Shown: piece after piece, positions 13,007-18,837 of the stretch | Layout of the letters: each line of letters opens with the position of its first letter | How positions within the stretch are numbered: position 1 is the first letter of the stretch | From: CAZKXU01 sp964556665 | Lineage (GTDB): Bacteria; Bdellovibrionota_C; UBA2361; CAZKXU01 | Direction of reading: 5' to 3' | Assembly (NCBI GenBank): GCA_964556665.1 | Contig: CAZKXU010000071.1 | Coordinates: forward strand, 1 to 18,837 | Length of the DNA stretch: 18,837 nt | Program-made: the position numbers and the translations under genes | The notes under the pieces: generated by a model | What the model was told of the DNA's origin: nothing | Database searches by the model: none | Seen by the model: only the letters and a program-made list of their open reading frames with translations

Positions 13007-14923
13007 CTACTTAGCTGTAACTGAAAAACCTGCTCGTAGTAGGTCGCATGCTGCAGTAGCGTCGCGATTATTAGCATTTTTAACAACTGCAATACTCTGC
13101 GAAGCTGCGCTTCCGTATCCAGAAACCTCTATATAGACAGAACTTGCAGTTGCAGGTGCATAAAGCGTAGTTTTGAGAATTGATTCCCCACCTATAACCT
13201 GAACAAAGGAAGGTAATACGCATTCATCCCCAGTTGAGAACACTAGTTTTGCTGTAATGGTTTGCCCCTCTCCACCTGAGAAGTTTGCACTTAGCTGTTT
13301 TCTGTAATACCCCTTCTCTTCACTTTTCCTCTTAAACTTATTATTCCTGTTTTTAACTGTGCCACGTAGCGTGATAGATAGATCACCTACCCCCTCATCT
13401 TCATCAGAACCTTCGTTAGCAAGCGCTGCTTCAAGATTAAGTAAACCCTTCCTCGTCTTATTTGTGAGCGCAGCTAATGCAGTAGTATTATTTAAAAGAC
13501 GGTCGGCGAGCTCGCTTACGGTTAAAGACGGGGTGTGTGATAGTAGTAGAGCAGCTGCTCCTGCTACCATAGGCGCAGCCATTGAAGTGCCGGAATACGA
13601 CGCGTACCCTCCTGCTGCTACGGTAGATAAGATCTCATCACCAGGCGCGCCGATATCTACAGTTGTTTTTCCGTAATTCGAAAAATATGCAAGTCCGTTA
13701 TCTTCATCTGTAGCTGCGACAGATATGATATTTCTTAGATCATAGTTGGCAGGATAGGTTGCTGATGAATCGTTATTCGTAGCTGAATTTCCAGCGGCTG
13801 CTACAAATAGTATGCCTGCTGTATTAGCGTCGGAGATAGAATCTTTTAACGCCTGCGAATACCCGGATCCGCCCCACGATGCATTTATAATACGAGCCCC
13901 ATTGGCTATGGCGTATTCTATAGCATCTACTGCATCTGAAGTGCTACCGTCACCGCTTGCACCTAAAAATTTCAATGGCATTAATCGTACCTGCCAATTC
14001 ACCCCGCTCGTACCTATACTATTATTTCCCTCAGCACCAACGATGCCTGCCACGTGAGTGCCATGATTATTGTCATCATCAGAGTTACTAGTCCCTGCAT
14101 AGAAATTCCAGCCATATACATCGTCTATATAGCCATTCGCATCATCATCGATGCCGTTATTTGCGATCTCTCCAGGATTTACCCAGAGATTATTGACAAG
14201 ATCCGGATGATCCAGATCTATACCGGTGTCAATAACAGCAACAATAATGTCACTACTACCTGTCGTAGCATCCCATGCAATTGGTGCCTTAATCTTCGAT
14301 AGTCCATATTGCGAACTGTATGAGACATCGTTTGGTGTGCCAAAGGTGGAGAGGAGATAATTAGGCTCACAACGAAGTGCACGCTTAGCGCGCATTTTTT
14401 TAAGTAGTGCCGCGCAATCAACGACGTGCTTTTCACTCTTATAATTAGCGCGCTTTCTTTTTTTTCTATCTCTAATAGTATCACCATCAAGAGAGACGAG
14501 ATTAAGCTGCTGCCTTAATTTTTTACGTTTAGCGATTCTTTTTTTGGCGATCAGCCCCTCAACCTTTACTATCTCATTAGTATCATCCTCATCATCCTCT
14601 GTAAGGACTAGATATTCACCCTCAATAACAATTGGGTCTTCGGCTCTAGCAGCTTTACTGCTAAGCAAAGTGAATATTATAGCGCAGATGATTACCTTAA
14701 ACCTAAATCCGGCAGTTGCCGGATTTAGGTCACCTTGAAGAAGCAGTTTTGACTCTTTTTTTAGGCCAAAAAATGCCCGAAAACAGTTAGGCAGCATGTT
14801 CACCTTTTGGGTGAATTCGCAAACTTGATAAGACTGTGTGTTTTCGGGCATTTTTCGCCTTTTCTTAGTTTGAACTGCTCCTTCTAGGTTAAATGACTTA
14901 GATAACTGCTTTAGAACTTCCAC
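13007..14923 (-). CDS. Secreted subtilisin-like serine protease (S8), copy 2, start uncertain
   Basis: Paralogue of the downstream protease. In this longest reading (GTG at 14923) the signal peptide lies at about residues 72-94 (FRFKVIICAIIFTLLSSKAARA), with an improbable 70-residue extension before it encoded through inverted repeats. Residue 25 (ATG 14851) and residue 43 (ATG 14797) are alternative starts, none ideal. The propeptide is strikingly basic (AKKRIAKRKK, RDRKKRKR, KKMRAKR; 126-181) and closes with CEPNY (185-189). Triad D232, H287 and S447, oxyanion N347; calcium-type insert NGIDDDANGYIDD (256-268). The C-terminal domain is about 512-638. Cysteines 170/185 (propeptide) and 568/626 (C-terminal) repeat the layout of copy 1. 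Confidence 0.88.
   Translation of the reverse strand: MEVLKQLSKSFNLEGAVQTKKRRKMPENTQSYQVCEFTQKVNMLPNCFRAFFGLKKESKLLLQGDLNPATAGFRFKVIICAIIFTLLSSKAARAEDPIVIEGEYLVLTEDDEDDTNEIVKVEGLIAKKRIAKRKKLRQQLNLVSLDGDTIRDRKKRKRANYKSEKHVVDCAALLKKMRAKRALRCEPNYLLSTFGTPNDVSYSSQYGLSKIKAPIAWDATTGSSDIIVAVIDTGIDLDHPDLVNNLWVNPGEIANNGIDDDANGYIDDVYGWNFYAGTSNSDDDNNHGTHVAGIVGAEGNNSIGTSGVNWQVRLMPLKFLGASGDGSTSDAVDAIEYAIANGARIINASWGGSGYSQALKDSISDANTAGILFVAAAGNSATNNDSSATYPANYDLRNIISVAATDEDNGLAYFSNYGKTTVDIGAPGDEILSTVAAGGYASYSGTSMAAPMVAGAAALLLSHTPSLTVSELADRLLNNTTALAALTNKTRKGLLNLEAALANEGSDEDEGVGDLSITLRGTVKNRNNKFKRKSEEKGYYRKQLSANFSGGEGQTITAKLVFSTGDECVLPSFVQVIGGESILKTTLYAPATASSVYIEVSGYGSAASQSIAVVKNANNRDATAACDLLRAGFSVTAK
14701..14730. 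repeat. Perfect 14-bp inverted repeat within subtilase 5' region
   Basis: ACCTAAATCCGGCA (14701-14714) and TGCCGGATTTAGGT (14717-14730) are perfect reverse complements around a 2-nt spacer, a cruciform-capable 30-bp palindrome. In the subtilase frame it encodes DLNPATAGFR, directly before the signal peptide. It spans exactly ten codons, so it does not break the frame. Confidence 0.8.
14763..14860. repeat. Long inverted repeat, terminator- or MITE-like
   Basis: Perfect 17-bp arms AAAAATGCCCGAAAACA (14769-14785) and TGTTTTCGGGCATTTTT (14839-14855) are extended outward by AGGC (14763-14766) and GCCT (14857-14860). They enclose a 53-bp centre with a TTCACC/GGTGAA hairpin (14799-14804, 14810-14815). 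T-runs follow the GC-rich stem on both strands, so it could act as a bidirectional terminator. It may alternatively be a small non-autonomous element. It sits within the longest subtilase frame, upstream of the signal peptide. Confidence 0.65.
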
Positions 14924-15175
14924 CGATTTCCACTCTGAAAAGTAGGCCCATAAATGGACCTTAGGGTAAATCGTTGGGAATTTAGGTTTTAGTTAGATTC
15001 TGTCGCCAAATAGTTTGTAGTGCAAAAAGTAGGATGTTTAATAATCTCAGGATGTTAAGTGGCTATTGCCTAACTGTTGATAGTCGCGGGCTTATGTAAC
15101 CTGCGTAGGTCTAGAATATTCTTACGCACACTACTCAATACTCAATTCACGTATTATTGAGCAATTACGATACAG

Positions 15176-15625
15176 CTATTTTGCCAATAGGGAAACCTCT
15201 AGGGTCCCCTCTTTTATGAAGCGTGCTAAGTTTTTTGCGTTCTGAAAGGCTAACATATTCGATGAGGCCGACTTTGAGCGAGGCACAGACTGAACGGAGT
15301 AGCGATATCCACCGTTTACTAAGGCACGCCTTACCTCATAAAAGTATAAATCATGTTCAGATTTTACATTTGAAAGCTTAGAATCAGAGACTGCCGCACC
15401 AGTAGTGTACTGATTGAAAAACATGCGTGCCCGTTGCCACGCATACTGACTGTCCGAAAAATCAACCGTAAAATCTGTCGGAGCTGATTGAATATCTAAG
15501 AGCGCCTGATCCTGCACCGTAATAACATCAACGGCAGGTGAAGAGTTCGATTTTGGCGCAGAAATACTACTGGCACAGCCAACAATCAACCAGGGAATAA
15601 TAAATAGAGTTCGAAAAATTCGCAC
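15176..15625 (-). CDS. Putative lipoprotein of unknown function
   Basis: The frame is open further upstream (to an ATG at 15748), but that part overlaps the A-type carrier gene. The sensible start is GTG at 15625, five bases past the carrier's stop, giving 149 aa with a typical signal (RIFRTLFIIPWLIVGC) and lipobox IVGC. The mature chain (DFTVDFSDSQYAWQRARMFF…YFYEVRRALVNGGYRYSV…NLARFIKEGTLEVSLLAK) matches no family I know. It is probably the second gene of a two-gene transcript with the Fe-S carrier. No clear Shine-Dalgarno, so translation may be coupled to the upstream gene. Confidence 0.65.
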   Translation of the reverse strand: MRIFRTLFIIPWLIVGCASSISAPKSNSSPAVDVITVQDQALLDIQSAPTDFTVDFSDSQYAWQRARMFFNQYTTGAAVSDSKLSNVKSEHDLYFYEVRRALVNGGYRYSVQSVPRSKSASSNMLAFQNAKNLARFIKEGTLEVSLLAK

Positions 15626-15629
15626 TAAT

Positions 15630-16010
15630 CTATGAGAATGAACTGCCGCAGCCGCAGGTACGCTTGGCGTTCGGGTTATTAAATTTGAAGCCTGTTCCCT
15701 GAAGACCTGAAACGTAGTCAATAACTGTGCCCTTGAGATAGCCAGCACTTATAGGATCAATTAAGACCGAGACGCCATCATAGCTAAGTACCAGATCGTC
15801 CATGCGGGATTCTTTGTCAAAATCAAGGTTATATTGGTACCCTGAGCATCCACCGCCAACCACTGAAACTCTAAGAGAATCACCAGCCTCGCCTTCCTGT
15901 GAGATAGCATTCTTAATAGCTTCAACGGCAGCAGCTGTGATCAGAATAGGCTTATCGTCAGACGGAACAAAACTATCATTACTACCGGAATCTGAAGTTT
16001 GACAACTCAT
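15630..16010 (-). CDS. A-type iron-sulfur cluster carrier (ErpA/IscA/HesB family)
   Basis: Accepts and delivers Fe-S clusters to apo-enzymes. 126 aa with an extra polar N-terminus (1-20) before the HesB domain (22-126). The three cluster ligands are C55 (VVGGGCSGYQY), C119 and C121 (TCGCGSSFS). IDPISAGYLKGTVIDYVSGLQGTGFKFNNPNA matches the ErpA pattern closely (from memory of the E. coli protein), so ErpA is the nearest assignment, but paralogue identity is not certain. Strong Shine-Dalgarno GAGGAA 6 nt before the ATG. Confidence 0.93.
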   Translation of the reverse strand: MSCQTSDSGSNDSFVPSDDKPILITAAAVEAIKNAISQEGEAGDSLRVSVVGGGCSGYQYNLDFDKESRMDDLVLSYDGVSVLIDPISAGYLKGTVIDYVSGLQGTGFKFNNPNAKRTCGCGSSFS

Positions 16011-16109
16011 GATATTTCCTCATTAAATTGAATAATACGTACATCTATATAATAACCATTGATTCAAGATTAGTCTAGTCTGGTTTTCATATAGAATCTC
16101 AGGACAAGG

Positions 16110-17039
16110 CTACCCTCGAAATACTGCCATAACCTGATTAAGGAGCTTAACACCTTCAGCTTTAGGGCGCTGGAAGGCGTTACGGCCCATTATGCTGCCA
16201 AAACCACCGCCACCATGAATCCCCTTAACCTCCTCTATCACCTCAGCATCCGACTTAGCTTCGCCACCGGAGAAAATAACTATTCTCTTTCCGGCAAAAG
16301 AGCTCTGAACTACATGACTAATCCGATTGGCCATCGAGTCGATCTTAATGCCATTTTTTTCATAGACCTTCTTAGCAGCATCCTGCTCAATATGAGGTGT
16401 CGGAGGTTTAACCTTCACGATTGTCGCACCTAATTGGCAAGCAATCTGTGCTCCATAGGCTACCACATCAATCGCAGTTTCGCCGGCCTTAGAGAGCCCA
16501 TCGCCACGCGGATAGCTCCAAATAACCACAGGTAATCCGTAGCTTCTAGCTTCCTCGCCAAGCTCGACGATCTCCTCATACATATCTTTTCTATATGACG
16601 AGCCAGGGTAGATAGTGAATCCAATTGCTGTAGCACCGACTCTTAATGCCTCCTTCACTGAGCATGTTACTGCCGGTACTGGATTAGTGGATGGAAAAAG
16701 TGAATCACTATTATTAATTTTTACTATAATCGGGATCTGCCCTATATAGTCTGAATAGGAAGCGGCCACCTGTCCATACGGTGCTGCATACGCATTACAA
16801 CCTGCCTCAAGAGCTAATTCGAAGTGGTAGGCTGGATCATATCCGGCTGGATTAACAGCAAAGCTCCTAGCCGGCCCATGCTCAAAGCCCTGATCGACAG
16901 GCAATATTACGAATTTTCCTGTACCGGCTAAGTTGCCGGAATTCATCAATTTAAAAAGATTGCTCAAGAGTTGGTTGTTTTCCGACCGATACCAACTAAG
17001 AATCTCCTTTACACGTGGGGTAGAACGGGGACTAGCCAT
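16110..17039 (-). CDS. fbaB: Class I fructose-bisphosphate aldolase, DhnA/FbaB type
   Basis: Cleaves fructose 1,6-bisphosphate to DHAP and glyceraldehyde 3-phosphate, metal-free, through a Schiff base. This is the archaeal-type class I family. Family marks: LPVDQGFEHGP (46-56), AAPYGQV (85-91), GATAIGFTIYPGS (135-147), VIWSYPRG (172-179), TIVKVKPP (206-213) with K209 or K211 as the Schiff-base lysine, IFSGGEAK (255-262) and GGGGFGSIMGRNAFQRP (276-292) for phosphate binding. 309 aa, somewhat shorter than E. coli FbaB (350). GAGGAG lies 9 nt before the ATG. It is divergent from the peptidase gene and precedes the Fe-S carrier on the same strand with a 99-bp gap, so probably transcribed separately. 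Confidence 0.93.
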   Translation of the reverse strand: MASPRSTPRVKEILSWYRSENNQLLSNLFKLMNSGNLAGTGKFVILPVDQGFEHGPARSFAVNPAGYDPAYHFELALEAGCNAYAAPYGQVAASYSDYIGQIPIIVKINNSDSLFPSTNPVPAVTCSVKEALRVGATAIGFTIYPGSSYRKDMYEEIVELGEEARSYGLPVVIWSYPRGDGLSKAGETAIDVVAYGAQIACQLGATIVKVKPPTPHIEQDAAKKVYEKNGIKIDSMANRISHVVQSSFAGKRIVIFSGGEAKSDAEVIEEVKGIHGGGGFGSIMGRNAFQRPKAEGVKLLNQVMAVFRG

Positions 17040-17075
17040 CTGTGGAAGCTCCTCGAATTAAAATATGGTTTTATA

Positions 17076-17093
17076 GACGATAGTAATACCGTC
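17076..17093. promoter_or_regulatory. Quasi-palindrome between divergent genes (possible operator)
   Basis: GACGATAGTAATACCGTC is symmetric at 14 of 18 positions. It lies just upstream of a TATAAA on the minus strand (17069-17074) that could be the aldolase -10. It is the only symmetric site noticed in the divergent aldolase/peptidase spacer (17040-17146). Confidence 0.3.
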
Positions 17094-17146
17094 TGATTAT
17101 CACTTAATTCCCCATCAGCTGTAAAGGCCTTTTTGGTGGTGGTAGT

Positions 17147-18001
17147 GTGAAGAGTTTTAGGTACTGGGCCTTAGCTTTAGTTTGGTTCTGCTGTGCAATC
17201 TCATCTGCATTTGCGGATGCGGGCCAATACGGCTCCGTTTCTCTTGAAAAAATTGAAGTTAAGGAGAAAGATGACGGTGCCCGTCTAAATTTTGCACCGC
17301 TTGATCTACTAGGCGGCAGCCGCTTGACGCTAATCTCAGCGACTAGGCTAAAACCGCTAGTAAATAGAGTATCAGAACTACTGACCACGACACATGGACA
17401 ATACAGTAGACTTTTCGGCGAGATTCCCCCTCTTACAACAAAGGTAAGACTACTAGATCCGGAGAGCTTTTACCGTACTACTGGGGCACCTCGTTGGACA
17501 AACGCGATGTACTACCGTAACGAGATAATCCTTCCGGTAGGGGACGATATGGATCTTGAGAATCTCTTCAGATCGGTCAAGCACGAATATACGCATGCTG
17601 TATTAAACTCCCTTTCTAACGGACGATGCCCAGGATGGCTTGATGAAGGGATTGCGCAGTGGGCTGAAGGTTCGCCGAATCCAGCTCTTGAACCGGCTCT
17701 AAAAGGATGGTTAATTTCAGAGCCACCCGTTCCATTAAGTCTTCTACAGGGTGGATTTACGAAACTAAAGACCGATGTAGTACCACCTGCCTATGCACAG
17801 TCACTTTTTGCAACTAACATGATAATCAAACAGCACGGATTCGAAGGGATTAAGAGCTATCTGAAACGTCTACGTATCGGTCGTGAGCGGGATGATGCCT
17901 TTAAAGCAGCTTTTGGCAGTGACGAGAAAGGGTTTGAAAACTTACTTGGCAAAGAGCTTAAGCGTTGGTCTGCTAAGCTTATAAGACAAGGCTCGGATTA
18001 G
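17147..18001 (+). CDS. Secreted HExxH metallopeptidase-like protein (peptidase MA type)
   Basis: 284 aa with a Sec signal peptide (1-23, ALALVWFCCAISSAFA). Zinc-binding HEYTH (H146, E147, H150) is followed by GWLDEGIAQWAEG (163-175), where E167 is the probable third ligand. This is the gluzincin arrangement seen in peptidase MA-like domains. Substrate unknown; the location is predicted periplasmic. GTG start with only a G-rich GGTGGTGGTA as ribosome site. The chain ends in a basic helix (LGKELKRWSAKLIRQ). Convergent with the acyl-CoA dehydrogenase, 31 bp between stops. Confidence 0.8.
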   Translation: MKSFRYWALALVWFCCAISSAFADAGQYGSVSLEKIEVKEKDDGARLNFAPLDLLGGSRLTLISATRLKPLVNRVSELLTTTHGQYSRLFGEIPPLTTKVRLLDPESFYRTTGAPRWTNAMYYRNEIILPVGDDMDLENLFRSVKHEYTHAVLNSLSNGRCPGWLDEGIAQWAEGSPNPALEPALKGWLISEPPVPLSLLQGGFTKLKTDVVPPAYAQSLFATNMIIKQHGFEGIKSYLKRLRIGRERDDAFKAAFGSDEKGFENLLGKELKRWSAKLIRQGSD

Positions 18002-18008
18002 TTCCTGG

Positions 18009-18020
18009 CTGGGACCGCGG
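18009..18020 (+). repeat. Second copy of the REP-like 12-mer
   Basis: CTGGGACCGCGG, identical to the reverse complement of 3653-3664, in the 31-bp gap between two convergent genes. The hairpin part is absent, so this is a fragment or a partial match. Confidence 0.4.
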
Positions 18021-18032
18021 ACAAATTAAATC

Positions 18033-18837
18033 CTACTTCATCAACTCTCTAGCAATTACCACGCGCTGAATCTGACTGGTGCCCTCATAGATCTGCATAA
18101 GCTTAGCATCGCGCATCAATTTCTCAACCGGATAATCCTTTGTATATCCGTAACCGCCATAGATCTGCACAGCGTTGGTCGTTGCCTCCATCGCCATATC
18201 AGCAGCAAACCGTTTAGCCATACTGGATTGCAGGGTTGCGTCTTTCTTGGCATCCAGTAGCGCTGCAGAACGTAGGGTTAATAGACGTGCAGCGTCAATA
18301 TTTGTAGCCATATCGGCGAGCATAAACTGTACCCCTTGAAATGCACCTATGGGCTGAGAGAATTGCTTTCTTTCTTTAGAGTATTTTACAGAATATTCTA
18401 AGGCTGCTCTAGCTATACCCGTCGCAATTATTGCGGTCATAGGGCGCGTGACATCTAATGTTTTCATAGCAACTGCAAACCCCTGACCGACCTTGCCGAT
18501 TAAATTCTCCTTTGGCACCTTCACATTATCAAAGTTAACTACAGCCGTATTAGAGCAACGCTGACCAAGTTTATTTTCATGATTGCCGGTACTAAGCCCC
18601 TTAAGACCTGCAGGAACCGCAAGACAACAGATCCCCTTATGCTTTTTACTCTTATCTATCGTAGCAAATACTGTATACTGCTTTGCATATTGCGCATTGG
18701 TGATCCACTGTTTTGTGCCATTGATTACATAATACTCCCCATCTTCCTCTATACGGGTAGTAAGTCCGCCCGCATCGGAACCTGCACCGGGCTCACTTAA
18801 GCAAAAGGATGCTGGAGTGCCGGAATCGCAGATAGGC
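18033..18837 (-). CDS. Acyl-CoA dehydrogenase (5' end outside window)
   Basis: FAD-dependent alpha,beta-dehydrogenation of acyl-CoA in fatty-acid or amino-acid degradation. The frame is open to the window edge; the visible 267 residues begin PICDSGTPASFCLSEPGAGSD, the FAD/substrate segment of the middle beta domain. They continue through INGTKQWITNA, GQRCSNTAVVNFDNVKVPKENLIG and the C-terminal helical domain with RKQFSQPIGAFQGVQFMLADM and QIYGGYGYTKDYPVEKLMRDAK. IYEGTSQIQR near the end carries the catalytic glutamate position used by short- and medium-chain enzymes. The GTG at 18524 is internal, not the start. About the first 110 residues are missing from the window. Confidence 0.95.
   Translation of the reverse strand, partial: PICDSGTPASFCLSEPGAGSDAGGLTTRIEEDGEYYVINGTKQWITNAQYAKQYTVFATIDKSKKHKGICCLAVPAGLKGLSTGNHENKLGQRCSNTAVVNFDNVKVPKENLIGKVGQGFAVAMKTLDVTRPMTAIIATGIARAALEYSVKYSKERKQFSQPIGAFQGVQFMLADMATNIDAARLLTLRSAALLDAKKDATLQSSMAKRFAADMAMEATTNAVQIYGGYGYTKDYPVEKLMRDAKLMQIYEGTSQIQRVVIARELMK

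Noticed and set aside
14924..15175. Intergenic stretch upstream of subtilase 2, including a 7-bp CTCAATA/TATTGAG stem (15134-15161)
   Set aside because: Short AT-rich stem without T-run and no credible ORF; nothing firm to annotate.
15626..15748. N-terminal extension of the lipoprotein to an ATG at 15748
   Set aside because: It would overlap the Fe-S carrier gene in another frame and bury the signal peptide 41 residues in; GTG 15625 places the signal at the N-terminus.
18522..18524. GTG at 18524 as the start of a short acyl-CoA dehydrogenase
   Set aside because: The frame continues upstream with unmistakable family sequence (LSEPGAGSD, GTKQWITNA) to the window edge.

Overview
This window looks like chromosomal DNA of a Gram-negative bacterium. 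The signs are lipobox lipoproteins, Sec signal peptides on two secreted subtilases and a metallopeptidase, an ErpA/IscA-type A-type carrier, a DhnA/FbaB-type class I aldolase, ExoI (SbcB) and an acyl-CoA dehydrogenase. The Y1-type transposase with a C-terminal FPxGTY segment belongs to a family I associate with deltaproteobacterial and myxobacterial genomes. I cannot assign a species. Composition is moderately AT-rich by eye. No tRNA, rRNA or CRISPR array was recognised.

Layout. (1) 1-1276: a DEAD-box RNA helicase, possibly overlapped at its start by the 3' end of an upstream gene. (2) 1518-6325: an accessory block with a Y1 (HUH-like) transposase, an IS5-family transposase with a damaged C-terminus, a REP-like palindrome, a small membrane-anchored methyltransferase resembling eukaryotic FAM173/ATPSCKMT lysine methyltransferases, a XerC/D-like tyrosine recombinase, and a VapBC-type toxin-antitoxin pair with a consensus promoter that would give a leaderless mRNA. 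(3) 6458-9035: a small lipoprotein, then an efp-sbcB pair on the minus strand (translation factor P plus exonuclease I). EF-P has an unusual asparagine at its tRNA-contacting loop tip. (4) 9187-9532: an intergenic stretch full of hairpins. It holds a self-contained gene for a 23-residue, extremely lysine-rich peptide with a strong Shine-Dalgarno and a textbook terminator. (5) 9685-11030: a degenerate HDOD-like protein and a convergent small membrane/coiled-coil protein. (6) 11182-14923: two tandem paralogous secreted subtilases sharing a four-cysteine layout. The second has inverted repeats running through its apparent N-terminal coding region. (7) 15176-18837: a lipoprotein, an A-type Fe-S carrier, class I fructose-bisphosphate aldolase, a secreted HExxH peptidase, and an acyl-CoA dehydrogenase cut by the window end.

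Housekeeping genes (helicase, efp, sbcB, Fe-S carrier, aldolase, acyl-CoA dehydrogenase) frame the mobile block and the secreted protease block. The most unusual items are the lysine-rich micro-gene and its structured surroundings, the FAM173-like methyltransferase, the HUQ-type Y1 transposase with REP-like sites, the EF-P tip variant, the leaderless vapBC promoter and the inverted-repeat cluster at 14701-14860.
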